Positions 50,802 through 61,410 of a DNA stretch of 64,000 nucleotides are shown in pieces. The stretch spans positions 1 to 64,000 of the forward strand of contig CAOKWI010000017.1 in NCBI GenBank assembly GCA_948473115.1, in the 5' to 3' direction. A program made the position numbers and the translations under genes. Positions within the stretch are counted from its first letter, which is position 1, and each line of letters starts with the position of its first letter. The notes under the pieces are model-generated. The model had not been told where the DNA came from. It worked only from the letters and a program-made list of their open reading frames with translations, and ran no database searches. Source of the DNA: an uncultured Lachnospiraceae bacterium (GTDB lineage: Bacteria > Bacillota > Clostridia > Lachnospirales > Lachnospiraceae).

Positions 50802-52556
50802 TCACTCAAACTGCGCGTTATACAGCTTCCTGTACACGCCCTGACGCTCCATCAGCTCCTTATGAGTTCCCTGTTCCACCACCTCACCGCCATTGACCAC
50901 CAGGATCAGGTCGGCATTCTCAATGGTGGACAGTCTGTGGGCGATCACAAAGCAGGTCTTTCCCTCCATCAGTTTCAGCATGGCCTTCTGGATCCGGCGC
51001 TCTGTCCGCGTATCCACATTGGAGGTGGCCTCGTCCAGAATCAGCATTTTGGCATCCAGGAGCATTGCCCTGGCTATGGTCAGAAGCTGCTTCTGCCCTT
51101 TGGAGATATTGGTTCCCTCGTCCGTCAGTATGGTGTCATAGCCTTCCGGAAGGCGCTTGATAAAGGAATGAATGTGCGCCGCTTTTGCCGCCGCTTCCAC
51201 ATCTTCCCTTGTGGCGTCCTCCTTTCCATAGGCAAGGTTTTCATAAATACTCCCATAGAACAGCCAGGTGTCCTGGAGCACCATGGCGTACGCTTTCCGC
51301 AGGCTGCTCCTGGTCATCCCATCATTTCTTCTGCCGTCCACCGTGATACAGCCGCTGTCCGGGTCATAAAAACGCATCAGCAGGTTGATTAGCGTTGTCT
51401 TGCCGGCTCCCGTGGGACCTACGATGGCAATCAGTTTACCGGGCTCCGCACGGAAACTGAGGTCGTGTATGATGGTCTTGCCGGGCTGATAACCGAACTG
51501 CACATGGCTCAGTTCCACCTCCCCCCGCACCTGATCCAGCACGATGGCATTCTCTGCATCCGCAGGCTCCGGCGGCTCCTCGATCAGACGGAACACCCGC
51601 TCTGCCGCGGCAAGGGCCGACTGCAATTCACTGAAAATATTTGCCGCCTCGTTGATAGGCCCCGAGAATTTTCTGGAATACAGCACAAAGGAAGAAATAT
51701 CCCCGATGCGCATACTCCCTGCCAGATACAGCAGCGCACCGAACACGCTGATCAGGGACAGGGAAAGGTTGTTGATAAAATTGACGCAGGGTCCCACCAC
51801 GCTTCCGTAATATTCCGCCCTGTAGTATGCTTCCACGGCCTCCTCATTCTTCCGGTCGAATTTACCCTGTGTATACTCCTCCCGGTTATAGGCCTTCAAA
51901 GTCTTCTGACCGGAGATCATTTCCTCCACAAAACCATTCAGTTCTCCCAGCTTGGCGGAACGTTTCCGGAACAGGGGTCTTGTCTTACCGGTAATATTTT
52001 TTGTGATCAGGACGGAAAGCGGAACCGTGAAAGCGAACACCAGCACCAGCTTCGGGGAAATAGAGACCATCATCAGCAAAGCACCCACTACCGTAATAAC
52101 CGTGGTCAGAAGCTGCACCAGATCATTGGACAGCGAGGCATTCACCGTGTCAATGTCATAGGAAATACGGCTGATAATATCGCCTGTCTGGTGCACGTCA
52201 AAATACCCCACAGGCAGCGTCATCAGCTTTTCAAATACATCCTGGCGCATCCGGTAGACCACCTTGCGGCTGATGGTGAGCATCAGCACCTGCAGGCCGT
52301 AGGACATCAGCGCCGACACCACGTAAAACAAGGCCATCCATCCCGCATAGTAAAAAACCTTCTGAAAGTCCACCGCTCCCCTGCCGCCTTCGATGGCCCC
52401 GATACTGAGTCCTGTCAGCTTCGGGCCGATCAGGGAAAACAGGTTGCTCCCAAGGGTACAGACCATGGCCAGCGCCAGAAGCCATTTATACTGCCACATA
52501 TATTGTCCCAGCCGCAGGATCGTCCGTTTGGAATATCGTTTTTTCTCAGTGCCCAT
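50802..52556 (-). CDS. Heterodimeric ABC exporter subunit (permease-ATPase)
   Basis: 584 aa from the ATG at 52556 (GGGAGGAAGC upstream). Six membrane helices, then an ATPase with Walker A GPTGAGKTT, signature NISKGQKQL, Walker B MLILDEATSNVD with the catalytic Glu, and H-loop FVIAHRLST. It resembles the BmrD/LmrD-like subunit of multidrug exporters. Partner gene upstream at 52854; the 297-bp gap between them holds a miniature repeat. Confidence 0.94.
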   Translation of the reverse strand: MGTEKKRYSKRTILRLGQYMWQYKWLLALAMVCTLGSNLFSLIGPKLTGLSIGAIEGGRGAVDFQKVFYYAGWMALFYVVSALMSYGLQVLMLTISRKVVYRMRQDVFEKLMTLPVGYFDVHQTGDIISRISYDIDTVNASLSNDLVQLLTTVITVVGALLMMVSISPKLVLVFAFTVPLSVLITKNITGKTRPLFRKRSAKLGELNGFVEEMISGQKTLKAYNREEYTQGKFDRKNEEAVEAYYRAEYYGSVVGPCVNFINNLSLSLISVFGALLYLAGSMRIGDISSFVLYSRKFSGPINEAANIFSELQSALAAAERVFRLIEEPPEPADAENAIVLDQVRGEVELSHVQFGYQPGKTIIHDLSFRAEPGKLIAIVGPTGAGKTTLINLLMRFYDPDSGCITVDGRRNDGMTRSSLRKAYAMVLQDTWLFYGSIYENLAYGKEDATREDVEAAAKAAHIHSFIKRLPEGYDTILTDEGTNISKGQKQLLTIARAMLLDAKMLILDEATSNVDTRTERRIQKAMLKLMEGKTCFVIAHRLSTIENADLILVVNGGEVVEQGTHKELMERQGVYRKLYNAQFE

Positions 52557-52629
52557 GCTTCCTCCCTCTTGCCATTTTTCCTGTTCTTTGTTCCGAAAAC
52601 CACTTTCACCGGCCATCCGACCCGTCAAT

Positions 52630-52802
52630 AAGGAACTGTGAGTCAATAACTTTTCAATAGTGCGCAGGATTTGTCTTCGAGAGTGCCTCTCAAAAATCAG
52701 GCGCATAGCGGGCTATGTAACTGATTTTTAAGTAATTGCTTTAGCAATTTGATATCGGAGAAAAAGACAAGCAATATGAAAAGTTATTTTTGCACAGTTT
52801 CT
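52630..52802. mobile_element. MITE-3-like element (about 172 bp) between the two exporter genes
   Basis: Inverted ends: AAGGAACTGTGAGTCAATAA then CTTTTCA on the left, and TGAAAAGTTATT followed by GCACAGTTTC on the right. The core has a hairpin around AAAAATCA/TGATTTTT. No coding capacity. Its AAGGAACTGT end motif recurs near 1051, 14496 and 41712. Confidence 0.75.
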
Positions 52803-52853
52803 AAGCTGGCTTGCGGGAAACGCTTTCACCAGCGTTTCCCCAACTCCGCGAAA

Positions 52854-54662
52854 TCACGCTCCCATCTGTGACCTGCTGATCTCACTGTAGACCTGACAGT
52901 TCTCCATCAGCTCCCCATGGGTGCCATACCCGATTGGCACGCCGTCCTCCAGCACCAGGATATGGTCTGCATTCCGGATGGAACTGACGCGCTGCGCTAT
53001 AATGACCAAAGTGGTATCCTGGAAATGTTCCCGGATCCCCTTGCGCATCTCCGCATCAGTCCGATAATCCAGCGCACTGGAGGAATCGTCCAGTATCAGG
53101 ATCTCCGGCCTTGCCGCCAGCGCCCTGGCGATCAGCACACGCTGTTTCTGGCCGCCGCTCAGGTTCGCCCCCTTGATATTCAGGGCCCCGCTCTCCTTCT
53201 CCTCCCTGTCTGCCACAAATTCACTTGCCCTGGCGTACAGCAGCGCCTCCTGGAGCTGTCCGCTTCCGATCTCCCTGCCCAGCGTTACATTCTCCGCAAT
53301 CGTATCCTCAAAGATCGTGTCGTTTTGAAACACCACGCCAAATTTCTTCTTCAGCACCGATGGCTCATAGCTGCGGACATCCTTTCCCGCAATCAGGATC
53401 CGCCCCTCATCCACATCATACATTCGCATCATCAGATTAATAATGGTTGATTTCCCGGAACCGATCTCGCCGATGATTCCCAGTGTCTCCCCCTTCTTAA
53501 TCCGAAAGGACAGATCCTTTATATTTGCCTCTCCCTTTTTCAGATAGGAAAAAGTCACATGGTCAAAACAGATCTCCTGCTCCGCCGGGTCATCCTGCGA
53601 TTCCAAACCATCCTGCGACTCCGGATCCTGTGCCTCCGGACCATCCTGCGACTGCGGGTCCTCCTGCGTCTCCGGACCATCCTGCGATTCCCCGTATTTC
53701 TCCAGTATCCCCATGTCGTCCACCGCCTCCAGCACATACCAGATACGGTTTCCCGACGCAATGGCCTTGGACAGGACAGTAAACATCTTTGAAATAGACA
53801 TCATGGCATTCAGGATAATGGTAAAATAAGTGGTAAAGGCCAGTATCTTTCCTACCTCAGAGGTTCCGCCGTTGACACGGTACGCCCCCACCAGGATGAC
53901 ACCCACCAGACCCAGGTTCAGCAGAATATTCATGGACGGATTGATGATCGCCATGACCATGCCGTTCTTGCGCTCCCGCTCCACCACTTCCCTGTTGACC
54001 GTCTGGAATTTTTCTGTCTCATAGTCCGTCTTGGACAATGCCTTGATCACGCGGATACCCGCGATATCCTCCCTCACCATCCTGACGAAGCGGTCATTTG
54101 CCTCCTGCAGTCCGCTGAACATGGGGATACTCCTTCTGGATACATACACCGTGATAAAGCCCAGCAATGGCAGCACTGCCAACAGCACGCACGCCATGGC
54201 ATGATCCAGCGTAAAGGTGACACAGATCCCCCCGATCAGCAGAATCGGCGCACGCACCCCCAGACGCTGGATCCGTCCCAGCATCTGATGAAGATTATAG
54301 GTGTCCGATGTCATTCTGGAAATCAGGGAAGGTTTTGTATAGAAATCCGTCTGTGCATTGGAAAGATGCATGATCCTGGAAAAGAGATCATGCCGTATCT
54401 GCTCGGTGGCATCTGCGGATACCCTGGATGCCATCCGGTTGGCAATGATATTAAAGGACACGGCAAGCAGGGAGCAGACAATCATCAGAGCTCCCCAGCC
54501 AAATATCAGTCTCCTGTCCCGGGACAGAATGACCGTGTCAATAATATACGCTAATATGTATGGAATACACAGATCCATGATAGTTCCGGTGAATTTAACG
54601 AGAAACCCCACCCCCATTCGCGGGAAGTAGGGTTTCAGGTATTTCATTATAATCTGCTTCAT
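52854..54662 (-). CDS. Heterodimeric ABC exporter subunit with Asp in place of the catalytic Glu
   Basis: 602 aa: six helices (about 15-310), then an ATPase domain with Walker A GEIGSGKST, intact signature NLSGGQKQR and Walker B LILDDSSSALD, where Asp replaces the catalytic Glu; this marks the degenerate half of a BmrC/LmrC-type heterodimer. Residues 325-359, the linker, are a short acidic repeat (ESQDGP type). The start codon shares one base with the stop of the chemoreceptor gene (TAATG), so the two are translated together. Confidence 0.94.
   Translation of the reverse strand: MKQIIMKYLKPYFPRMGVGFLVKFTGTIMDLCIPYILAYIIDTVILSRDRRLIFGWGALMIVCSLLAVSFNIIANRMASRVSADATEQIRHDLFSRIMHLSNAQTDFYTKPSLISRMTSDTYNLHQMLGRIQRLGVRAPILLIGGICVTFTLDHAMACVLLAVLPLLGFITVYVSRRSIPMFSGLQEANDRFVRMVREDIAGIRVIKALSKTDYETEKFQTVNREVVERERKNGMVMAIINPSMNILLNLGLVGVILVGAYRVNGGTSEVGKILAFTTYFTIILNAMMSISKMFTVLSKAIASGNRIWYVLEAVDDMGILEKYGESQDGPETQEDPQSQDGPEAQDPESQDGLESQDDPAEQEICFDHVTFSYLKKGEANIKDLSFRIKKGETLGIIGEIGSGKSTIINLMMRMYDVDEGRILIAGKDVRSYEPSVLKKKFGVVFQNDTIFEDTIAENVTLGREIGSGQLQEALLYARASEFVADREEKESGALNIKGANLSGGQKQRVLIARALAARPEILILDDSSSALDYRTDAEMRKGIREHFQDTTLVIIAQRVSSIRNADHILVLEDGVPIGYGTHGELMENCQVYSEISRSQMGA
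53586..53690. repeat. 18-bp-type tandem repeat in the ABC linker
   Basis: Imperfect units of about 18 bp (CCATCCTGCGATTCC core) encode Glu-Ser-Gln-Asp-Gly-Pro-like hexamers in the linker between membrane and ATPase domains (residues 325-359). Frame kept. Confidence 0.9.
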
Positions 54663-56845
54663 TAGATTTTAAATACGGAAATCTCCGTTTTCAACTCCTG
54701 CATGTTCTTACCGAGAGAATCTGCTGTTTCTGTCAGTCCCTCCACATTTTCCATCAGGCTCTCCACGGAATCCCTGACGGTCATGACGCTGCCCGTAGTC
54801 TCCTCTATGCTTGTGGAAATCTGGCTGATGGCTGACACGGTATGGGATTTCTCCTCGTCCGCGCGCTCCGTGCATTCCACGATGGCATCCAGCCCCTCCA
54901 CCAGCTGCTTCATACGCTGCTGCATATTGTTGAATACCGTCACTACCTGCTCCACCGCTTCCGCCTGGGATGCCACCATGGCGCCTGCCTCGTGGGCACT
55001 CTCCACACTCTGATCCGTGCGGGCGGTAATATGGCCTACGTTGTTGCTGATCTCCCCGGCGGCTTTCGCGGAATCGTCTGCCAGCTTGCGGATCTCCTCC
55101 GCCACCACCGCGAATCCTCTTCCCGCGTCTCCGGCCCTGGCAGCCTCAATGGAAGCATTCAGTGACAGCAGGTTTGTCTGCTCCGAAATCTCGGTGATGG
55201 TGCTCACAAAGCTGTTGATGATCTCTGTCTCCTGACGCAGGGACTCAATGTTTTTCCCGACAGTAGCGGTGATATCCGTGGTCTGCTGCGCCCTGTCGCC
55301 CAACAGCCTGATGATCTTGACGCCCTGCCCGATCATCTCTTCCGTCTCATCCACCAGCCTGTTCACTCTCTCAACAGTATTGCTGACCTCCTGGAGTTCC
55401 TCCGCCAGGATATTGGTCTTGGCTACACACTCCTCCACATGGGCGGTCTGCTGCGTCATGGTCTCGCTGATCTCATTCATCGCCTTTGTGATACTTTCGG
55501 AATAATCATTAATAACACCAGATACCTGCTCCACATCCTTTGCCGATACCTCCAGCTGATCCGTGGCGCCGGTAACCTTGTTTACCAGGTTCTTGGTATT
55601 CCTGATCATATTATTGGCAGAACCGGCCAGATTCTGGAACTCGTCATGTCCCTTCGCGTTTACGCGCACCGTCAGGTCGCCCTGGGCAACAACGCCAAAG
55701 CCCTTGGATATCCTTCTCATATTCTTCTGGATACCGGCCACGATCAGAAGGCCCACAATCAATACCACAATACTCGCCACTACCACCAGTGCAAAGGTCA
55801 GTGACTGGATCTCCTCAGCCTGTCCGGTGATCGTATCCATGGGAACCAGCGTGCAGATCGTTGCCCTTGTGCTGACGCTGCCGCTGTAGATGAACAGATA
55901 CTGCCGTCCCTTAAAAGTTACCTCCTGGGAGCCATATTGATTCTCCTTGCTGCTCAGATCCAGCGTAGGGAAAAACGCCTGCCCAAAGAAGACCGTCTCG
56001 CCTTCTTCCAAAATGCTTTCCTCGTCCTCCGCCAGATTTTCATATATGATCTCACGGCCATTCTCAGTCACAAAGCCCACAATACTCCCGGTTCCCAGAT
56101 CCAGGGTCTCAATAAACTCCTTGATCGTCCTTGCCTTAATATCAATAACGATACACGCGCTGCCGGACTGGGATTCCACCTCGTAGGCCAGAATATAATC
56201 CTGTTTCTTCAGATTCAGCTGTTCATCCAGAAGATCATGGTTGTCAACCCAGTTCTGGATTCTTTTCCCGTCAACAGGCGCAGCGGCAATATATTCTTCG
56301 CTGAAACCGTTTGCGTTGGTAGCGCTGGCCGTACTGAACAGGTTAATGCCGTCCTTCGTGATGATATGTATGTGACTGATAAAGGCATTTGCTGTCTGTG
56401 AGGCAAGAATAGAGGTCTTGGTATTTTCCGTCACCTTCATTTTCGACATGGGATCATCATTGTACAGGCCGATAAAGTACTTGCTCAAATCTTTATCAAA
56501 CGCATAGGTCATTGCTTCCGATTCAATAAAGGAACAGCTCATGTCCACATATTCCGTCGCCATGTTGATGGTCTGGATGGTAGACGCCGTAAACTTCTCG
56601 CTCATACCCTCCGCCGCCTTCTGGTAAGCGGAAATTCCCACCGCGATCATGAACAGGATCGGCACGAGAAAGCATACGATGATCTTATTGCGAAGGCTGA
56701 AAATCATGACTCCTTTTTTCTGCCCGCCACCGGCCGACGCAGACTGCCGGGGTTCTTTTGAAGCCTTGGATGTCTTCGGAGCCTTGGATACCTTCGGAGT
56801 CTTTGGTGCCTTTTCTGTTTTAACCTTAACTGCTTTTTCGCCCAT
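54662..56845 (-). CDS. Methyl-accepting chemotaxis protein
   Basis: 727 aa. A cytoplasmic N-terminal extension of about 45 residues rich in Lys/Pro/Ser ([20 protein letters not shown]) comes before the first membrane helix. Then follow a Cache-type extracytoplasmic sensor (about 75-340), the second helix ([19 protein letters not shown]), HAMP, and the signalling domain with the invariant hairpin tip [20 protein letters not shown]. It is unusual in being first in an operon with an ABC exporter (TAATG overlap). GGAGG ribosome site. Confidence 0.95.
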   Translation of the reverse strand: MGEKAVKVKTEKAPKTPKVSKAPKTSKASKEPRQSASAGGGQKKGVMIFSLRNKIIVCFLVPILFMIAVGISAYQKAAEGMSEKFTASTIQTINMATEYVDMSCSFIESEAMTYAFDKDLSKYFIGLYNDDPMSKMKVTENTKTSILASQTANAFISHIHIITKDGINLFSTASATNANGFSEEYIAAAPVDGKRIQNWVDNHDLLDEQLNLKKQDYILAYEVESQSGSACIVIDIKARTIKEFIETLDLGTGSIVGFVTENGREIIYENLAEDEESILEEGETVFFGQAFFPTLDLSSKENQYGSQEVTFKGRQYLFIYSGSVSTRATICTLVPMDTITGQAEEIQSLTFALVVVASIVVLIVGLLIVAGIQKNMRRISKGFGVVAQGDLTVRVNAKGHDEFQNLAGSANNMIRNTKNLVNKVTGATDQLEVSAKDVEQVSGVINDYSESITKAMNEISETMTQQTAHVEECVAKTNILAEELQEVSNTVERVNRLVDETEEMIGQGVKIIRLLGDRAQQTTDITATVGKNIESLRQETEIINSFVSTITEISEQTNLLSLNASIEAARAGDAGRGFAVVAEEIRKLADDSAKAAGEISNNVGHITARTDQSVESAHEAGAMVASQAEAVEQVVTVFNNMQQRMKQLVEGLDAIVECTERADEEKSHTVSAISQISTSIEETTGSVMTVRDSVESLMENVEGLTETADSLGKNMQELKTEISVFKI
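56745..56820. repeat. Short tandem repeat in the chemoreceptor N-terminus
   Basis: Imperfect 12-15-bp units (plus text CCTTGGATACCTTCGGAG and relatives) encode Lys-Ala-Pro-Lys-Thr-like repeats in the N-terminal tail, before the first membrane helix. Confidence 0.75.
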
Positions 56846-57044
56846 ATCATTTTCCTCCAGGTCGTTATCTCTTGGTTCACTTGAATAAATTATACACTAC
56901 TTTTCTGAAATTTGAAATAGATACTGTCAAAATTAATACTTTTAATTAGTGGAATTATCCAAAATTCTACATTTATTTTGAGTTTCTTTTGTTCACCCTT
57001 TCATCGGATTCTCTTTTCATTCCCCTCTGCATCAATTCTCTCTA

Positions 57045-57285
57045 TATCAGTGCCCTCTGTATCAATTTTCTCTGTCCAGTTCCCTCTGTACCAGTTCCCT
57101 TTGTCCAGTTCCCTCTGTATCAATTTCCTCTGTCCAGTTCCCTCTGTATCAGTTCCCTCTGTATCAGTTCCCTTTGTCCAGTTCCCTCTGTATCAGTTCC
57201 CTTTGTCCAGTTCCCTCTGTATCAGTTCCCTTTGTCCAGTTCCCTCTGTATCAGTTCCCTCTGTCCAGTTCCCTTTCTGTCAGCG
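57045..57285. repeat. 14/15-bp tandem array at the 3' end of the ASKHA gene
   Basis: About sixteen units alternating CAGTTCCCTCTGTAT (15 bp) and CAGTTCCCTTTGTC (14 bp), giving a 29-bp higher-order period. It starts inside the last codons of the 57251 gene (Glu-Arg-Glu-Leu-Asp-Arg-Gly-Asn-stop) and runs downstream to about 57045. The unit contains the gene's stop codon (GGGAACTGA on the minus strand). It fills most of the 405-bp gap to the chemoreceptor; the remainder (56846-57044) is the AT-rich chemoreceptor promoter region. Confidence 0.95.
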
Positions 57286-58525
57286 CCATGCACCGTACAT
57301 ACTTTTCCTCAAACCCGGCCTCCATGGCAAGGTTTACGATCTCTGTGTCCTTCTTATATCCCTCCAGTTTCGCCCTCACGCTCTCCCAGCTGGTGGAAAG
57401 CAGTTCCCTGCCTGCCCGCAGCGCCCCGAAAAGCGCCGTATTGCCTCCCGCCGCCGTCCTGTTTGTAAAGTCCCGGGGCAGAAGCCCGATCCGAGCCGCA
57501 TCCTCCGGATTCAGATAATAGCCAAAGCCCCCGGCCAGCACTACCCTGTCAACCTCTCCCCCGGAAACGCCGTACTTTTCCAGCATGATTTCTATTCCGG
57601 CGGCAATGGCCGCCTTGGCAAGCTGGACACTGCGCACGGCCTCCCTGGTGATACGGACATTTCCAATGCGGATTCCTCTGTCAAAATAAGGTTCCGCCAG
57701 AAGCCCCGTTTCGTCCAGGATGCCATTCCTGCGCAGAGTCGCCAGGAACCGGACCATGTCCGCCCCCCAGATCCCTCTGTTTGCACCGCCCTCAAAAGCC
57801 GGACCTGCTGCCGTGGCGCAGGCAATCCGTCGGTGCCGGTTTCCCAGCAGCAGTTCCCCGTTGGTTCCCAGGTCGATGAAGAGGGTAATCTCCTCCCTGT
57901 CGGCCATCCCGCAGGCCAGACAGCCCGCCAGGATATCCCCTCCCACAAAGGCGGAAAATCCGGGCAATACAAAACAGCCCACACCCTCCAGCTCTGTCTC
58001 CGCACCGGAAAGCCTGGACGCCGCAAAGGGCGCTCTCCCCAGTTCGGCGGGATCCCAGCCCATGAGCAGATAAGTCATGGTGGTATTCGCCGCAACCGTC
58101 AGATATAGTATTTCCTCCGAGGCCAGCCTCTTACGGAATCTCTTTAGCCCCTTTTCCAGCACATTCCGAATGGACTCCCGCATCCGGGCGGCCGCGGAAG
58201 GATCCTCCGCGGCCTTGATCCGGGACAATACGTCCGCGCCGTACACGATCTGTGGATTTATCTCCACAAAGCGATCCGCCACACTGCCGTCCACATCATA
58301 CAAAAGCATGGCAACGGTAGTGGTTCCGATATCGGCCGCCGCAAGTCTCTTCCCATCTCGGGCAAAAGGAATCTTGTCCCCCAAAAAGGCGTCCTCCGCC
58401 AGCACATGGAGCCCGCCCGAAGCGCTGCTTTCCGGAGTCGCACCGGGGCACAGCCCGCAGCCGGTACAGATCTGGCACCGCAGCCCTTTCTTCCCAATCT
58501 CACACAAACTGATTCTTCTCCCCAT
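57251..58525 (-). CDS. ASKHA-domain protein (corrinoid-activation/RACE type)
   Basis: 424 aa. Four N-terminal cysteines in CX2CX2CX2C spacing (CQICTGCGLCPG, residues 17-26) suggest an iron-sulfur cluster. The rest is an acetate/sugar-kinase-Hsc70-actin fold with phosphate loops DIGTTTVAMLL and DLGTNGEL, and GGFGYYLNPEDAARIGLLP. Proteins of this DUF4445 group reactivate corrinoid methyltransferases with ATP. Most carry a [2Fe-2S] ferredoxin domain; here it is replaced by a short Cys motif. No methyltransferase gene is adjacent. The start overlaps the DUF4250 gene by 26 bp. Confidence 0.88.
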   Translation of the reverse strand: MGRRISLCEIGKKGLRCQICTGCGLCPGATPESSASGGLHVLAEDAFLGDKIPFARDGKRLAAADIGTTTVAMLLYDVDGSVADRFVEINPQIVYGADVLSRIKAAEDPSAAARMRESIRNVLEKGLKRFRKRLASEEILYLTVAANTTMTYLLMGWDPAELGRAPFAASRLSGAETELEGVGCFVLPGFSAFVGGDILAGCLACGMADREEITLFIDLGTNGELLLGNRHRRIACATAAGPAFEGGANRGIWGADMVRFLATLRRNGILDETGLLAEPYFDRGIRIGNVRITREAVRSVQLAKAAIAAGIEIMLEKYGVSGGEVDRVVLAGGFGYYLNPEDAARIGLLPRDFTNRTAAGGNTALFGALRAGRELLSTSWESVRAKLEGYKKDTEIVNLAMEAGFEEKYVRCMALTERELDRGN

Positions 58526-58673
58526 CGTAATGATAATCTATGGACGCCAGCTTCTCTGTCAGTTCCCCGCAGTCTATCTCCAGTTCCGTGCAGAGCGTCT
58601 CCAGGCTTCCATAGAAATCCCTGAGTTTCATATTCACAAAGCTTAAAAGCATTGCAGGATCTTTCGGGATCAT
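58500..58673 (-). CDS. DUF4250 family protein
   Basis: 57 aa from the ATG at 58673 (GGAGG 7 nt upstream). MIPKDPAMLLSFVNMKLRDF at the start followed by a small helical domain is the DUF4250 pattern, common in Clostridia with no known function. Translationally coupled to the ASKHA gene that begins inside it. Confidence 0.88.
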   Translation of the reverse strand: MIPKDPAMLLSFVNMKLRDFYGSLETLCTELEIDCGELTEKLASIDYHYDGEKNQFV

Positions 58674-58739
58674 ATCCATACCTCCAGCCAAATAACATCT
58701 GTGCCAGTACACTCAATCATTGTATCTGAAAAAATACAT

Positions 58740-58780
58740 TTTTACAATAGACAGGCCTCCGGAATCTTTCCGGAGGCCCG
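58740..58780 (-). terminator. clpB terminator
   Basis: Arms GGCCTCCGGAA and TTCCGGAGGCC with a 3-nt loop (58754-58778), 20 bp after the clpB stop, followed on the minus strand by a T-rich stretch. Confidence 0.85.
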
Positions 58781-58799
58781 TAAAATATCGATTGCTGTT

Positions 58800-61385
58800 T
58801 TATCCTTTCACCCTTGCAGCCAGTTCCCCGTTCTCCACATCGATCAGCACGGTATCCCCGGACTGGACACGGTCTGCCAGGATCAGCTTCGCCGTCAGGG
58901 TTTCCACATATTTCTGGATGTACCGCTTCAAAGGGCGGGCGCCGTATACCGGATCGTATGCATTGTCTATGATATGACGCTCTGCCTCCTCCGTCAGTTC
59001 CAGCCGAAGCTCCTTGTCGGAAAGCCGCCTGTTCAGGTCGGCGATGATCAGATCCACGATACCGCCGATATTATCCTTTGTCAGGGGTTTGAACAGAATG
59101 GTCTCATCCAGGCGGTTCAGAAATTCCGGCCTGAAATGGCTCCGCAGGTCATTCATCACCAGTTCTTCCGCCTTCTCGCTGATGGAACCGTCCTCCTGGA
59201 TCCCATCCAGGAGATATCCCGCCCCGATGTTGGACGTCATGATCAGGATGGTATTCTTAAAGTCCACCGTCCTGCCCTGGGAATCCGTGATACGTCCGTC
59301 GTCCAGCACCTGCAGCAGCACATTGAACACATCCGGGTGGGCCTTCTCGATCTCATCAAAGAGGACAACGCAGTAATGCTTTCTTCTGACCGCCTCGGTC
59401 AACTGTCCTCCCTCCTCGTACCCCACATATCCGGGAGGCGCCCCGATCAGCCTGGACACGGAATATTTCTCCATGTATTCGCTCATGTCGATGCGGACCA
59501 TATTGTTCTCGTCGTCAAACAGTGCAGCCGCCAGCGACTTCGCCAGTTCCGTCTTTCCCACGCCGGTAGGCCCCAGGAACAGGAAAGAACCGATGGGCTT
59601 GGTGGGATCCTTGATGCCCGCCTTGGAGCGGATGATGGCCTCTGTCACCTTGGTGACACCCTCCTCCTGGCCGATCACCCGCTTATGCAGCTCCTCGTCC
59701 AGGTGCAGCGTCTTGTTCCGCTCACTCTCCGTCAGCTTCGCCACAGGGATCCCCGTCCAGCGTGAAATGATTCTGGCGATCTCCTCGTCGGACACCTTCT
59801 CATGCACCAGGGACAGGTCAGAATCCCCGATCCGCTCCTCCTCCTGCTCCAGCTGCTTTTTCAGCGCGGGCAGTCTACCGTAGCTGAGTTCTGCCGCCTT
59901 CTCCAGGTTTCCTTCCCTCTGGGCGATCTGGATCTCGCTGTTCACACTGTCAATCTCCTCTCTCAATTTAGAGAGTTTATCCACGGAGGCTTTCTCATTA
60001 TCCCACTGGGCTTTCCTCGCCGCGAATTCGTCCTTGTGCTCCGCCAGTTCTTTCTGCAGGGTGGCGAGCCTCTCCACGCTGAGACGGTCATCCTCCTTTT
60101 TCAGCGCCGCTTCCTCGATCTCCATCTGCATGATCCTGCGCTGTAACTCATCCAGTTCCGTAGGCATGCTGTCCAGCTCCGTCTTGATCAGGGCACACGC
60201 CTCATCCACCAGGTCGATGGCCTTGTCCGGCAGGAACCGGTCGGAGATATAGCGGTTGGAAAGCACCGCCGCACTGACCAGGGCGTTATCCATGATCTTC
60301 ACGCCATGGTAGACCTCATACCGCTCCTTCAGTCCCCTTAAAATGGAAATCGTGTCCTCCACTGTGGGCTCCTCCACCATCACCGGCTGAAAACGTCTCT
60401 CCAGGGCGGGATCCTTCTCAATATACTGCCTGTACTCATCCAGGGTGGTGGCCCCGATACAGTGCAGTTCGCCCCTCGCCAGCATGGGCTTTAACATATT
60501 CCCCGCGTCCAGCGCGCCGTCGGTCTTGCCCGCTCCCACGATGGTATGCAGTTCATCGATAAAGAGGATGATCTGGCCGTCGCTGTTTTTCACGTCCTCC
60601 AGCACCGCTTTCAGGCGTTCCTCAAACTCTCCCCTGTACTTTGCACCTGCCACCAGGGCACCCATATCCAGGGCAAAAATCTTCTTGTCCTTCAAGCCCT
60701 GGGGCACATCTCCCCTGACAATCCTCTGGGCAAGCCCTTCCACCACGGCCGTCTTGCCTACGCCGGGTTCCCCGATGAGGACCGGATTGTTTTTTGTCTT
60801 CCGGGAAAGGATGCGGATCACGTTCCGGATCTCGCCGTCCCTGCCGATGACGGGATCCAGCTTCTGGTTCCTTGCCTTTTCCACCAGATCCTGTCCATAT
60901 TTCTCCAGGGTGTCATAGGTGGCCTCCGGATTGTCCGAGGTAACCCGCTGGTTGCCCCTCACGGTGGACAGCGCCTGCAGGAAACGCTCCCTGGTAATGC
61001 CATACTCCTTCCAGATGGCGCTGATCTCCCGGTTGGGATGCTTCAGCATGGCAAGAAAGAGATGCTCCACGGACACATATTCGTCCCCCAGCTGCTTCGC
61101 CTCGTCCTCCGCATTGATCAACACCTTGTTCAGATCCTGGCCGATATATACCTGGCCGCCCTGGACCTTCACCCGCTTTTCCACTGCCTGGAGGACGCGT
61201 TCCACGAAATGCTCCTTCTGGATCTCCATCTTCTCCACCAGCTTCAGGATCAGGCTGTCCTCTATGGTCAGGAGACTGTACAGCAGGTGCTCCTGCTCGA
61301 TCTCCTGGTTGCCGTACTCGTAGGCAAGCTTCTCACAGCCCTGCACCGCCTGCACGGATTTTTGCGTAAATTTCTGAATGTTCAT
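58800..61385 (-). CDS. clpB: ATP-dependent disaggregase ClpB
   Basis: 861 aa, the usual length. Clp N-domain (1-150), first AAA+ module with Walker [10 protein letters not shown] and sensor/arginine motifs, the long coiled-coil middle domain (about 410-530) specific to ClpB, and a second AAA+ module with Walker [10 protein letters not shown]. Pore loops KYRGEFE and GYVGYEEGG are intact. It rescues aggregated proteins with DnaK. Strong AGGAGG site. The leader contains a short tandem repeat; no clear CIRCE or CtsR box was seen. Confidence 0.97.
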   Translation of the reverse strand: MNIQKFTQKSVQAVQGCEKLAYEYGNQEIEQEHLLYSLLTIEDSLILKLVEKMEIQKEHFVERVLQAVEKRVKVQGGQVYIGQDLNKVLINAEDEAKQLGDEYVSVEHLFLAMLKHPNREISAIWKEYGITRERFLQALSTVRGNQRVTSDNPEATYDTLEKYGQDLVEKARNQKLDPVIGRDGEIRNVIRILSRKTKNNPVLIGEPGVGKTAVVEGLAQRIVRGDVPQGLKDKKIFALDMGALVAGAKYRGEFEERLKAVLEDVKNSDGQIILFIDELHTIVGAGKTDGALDAGNMLKPMLARGELHCIGATTLDEYRQYIEKDPALERRFQPVMVEEPTVEDTISILRGLKERYEVYHGVKIMDNALVSAAVLSNRYISDRFLPDKAIDLVDEACALIKTELDSMPTELDELQRRIMQMEIEEAALKKEDDRLSVERLATLQKELAEHKDEFAARKAQWDNEKASVDKLSKLREEIDSVNSEIQIAQREGNLEKAAELSYGRLPALKKQLEQEEERIGDSDLSLVHEKVSDEEIARIISRWTGIPVAKLTESERNKTLHLDEELHKRVIGQEEGVTKVTEAIIRSKAGIKDPTKPIGSFLFLGPTGVGKTELAKSLAAALFDDENNMVRIDMSEYMEKYSVSRLIGAPPGYVGYEEGGQLTEAVRRKHYCVVLFDEIEKAHPDVFNVLLQVLDDGRITDSQGRTVDFKNTILIMTSNIGAGYLLDGIQEDGSISEKAEELVMNDLRSHFRPEFLNRLDETILFKPLTKDNIGGIVDLIIADLNRRLSDKELRLELTEEAERHIIDNAYDPVYGARPLKRYIQKYVETLTAKLILADRVQSGDTVLIDVENGELAARVKG

Positions 61386-61410
61386 ATACCTTGCCTCCTT
61401 CGATATTTAT

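Noticed and set aside
51465..52631. 388-codon plus-strand frame opposite the ABC exporter
   Set aside because: Antisense to an intact ABC subunit; His/Gln-rich shadow without start signals.
57045..57285. CRISPR array downstream of the ASKHA gene
   Set aside because: The 14/15-bp units are joined head to tail without spacers, and no cas genes are present.
56978..58108. 376-codon plus-strand frame with repetitive Phe/Pro/Ser start
   Set aside because: Its repetitive start is the 14/15-bp non-coding array read through, and the rest is antisense to the ASKHA gene.
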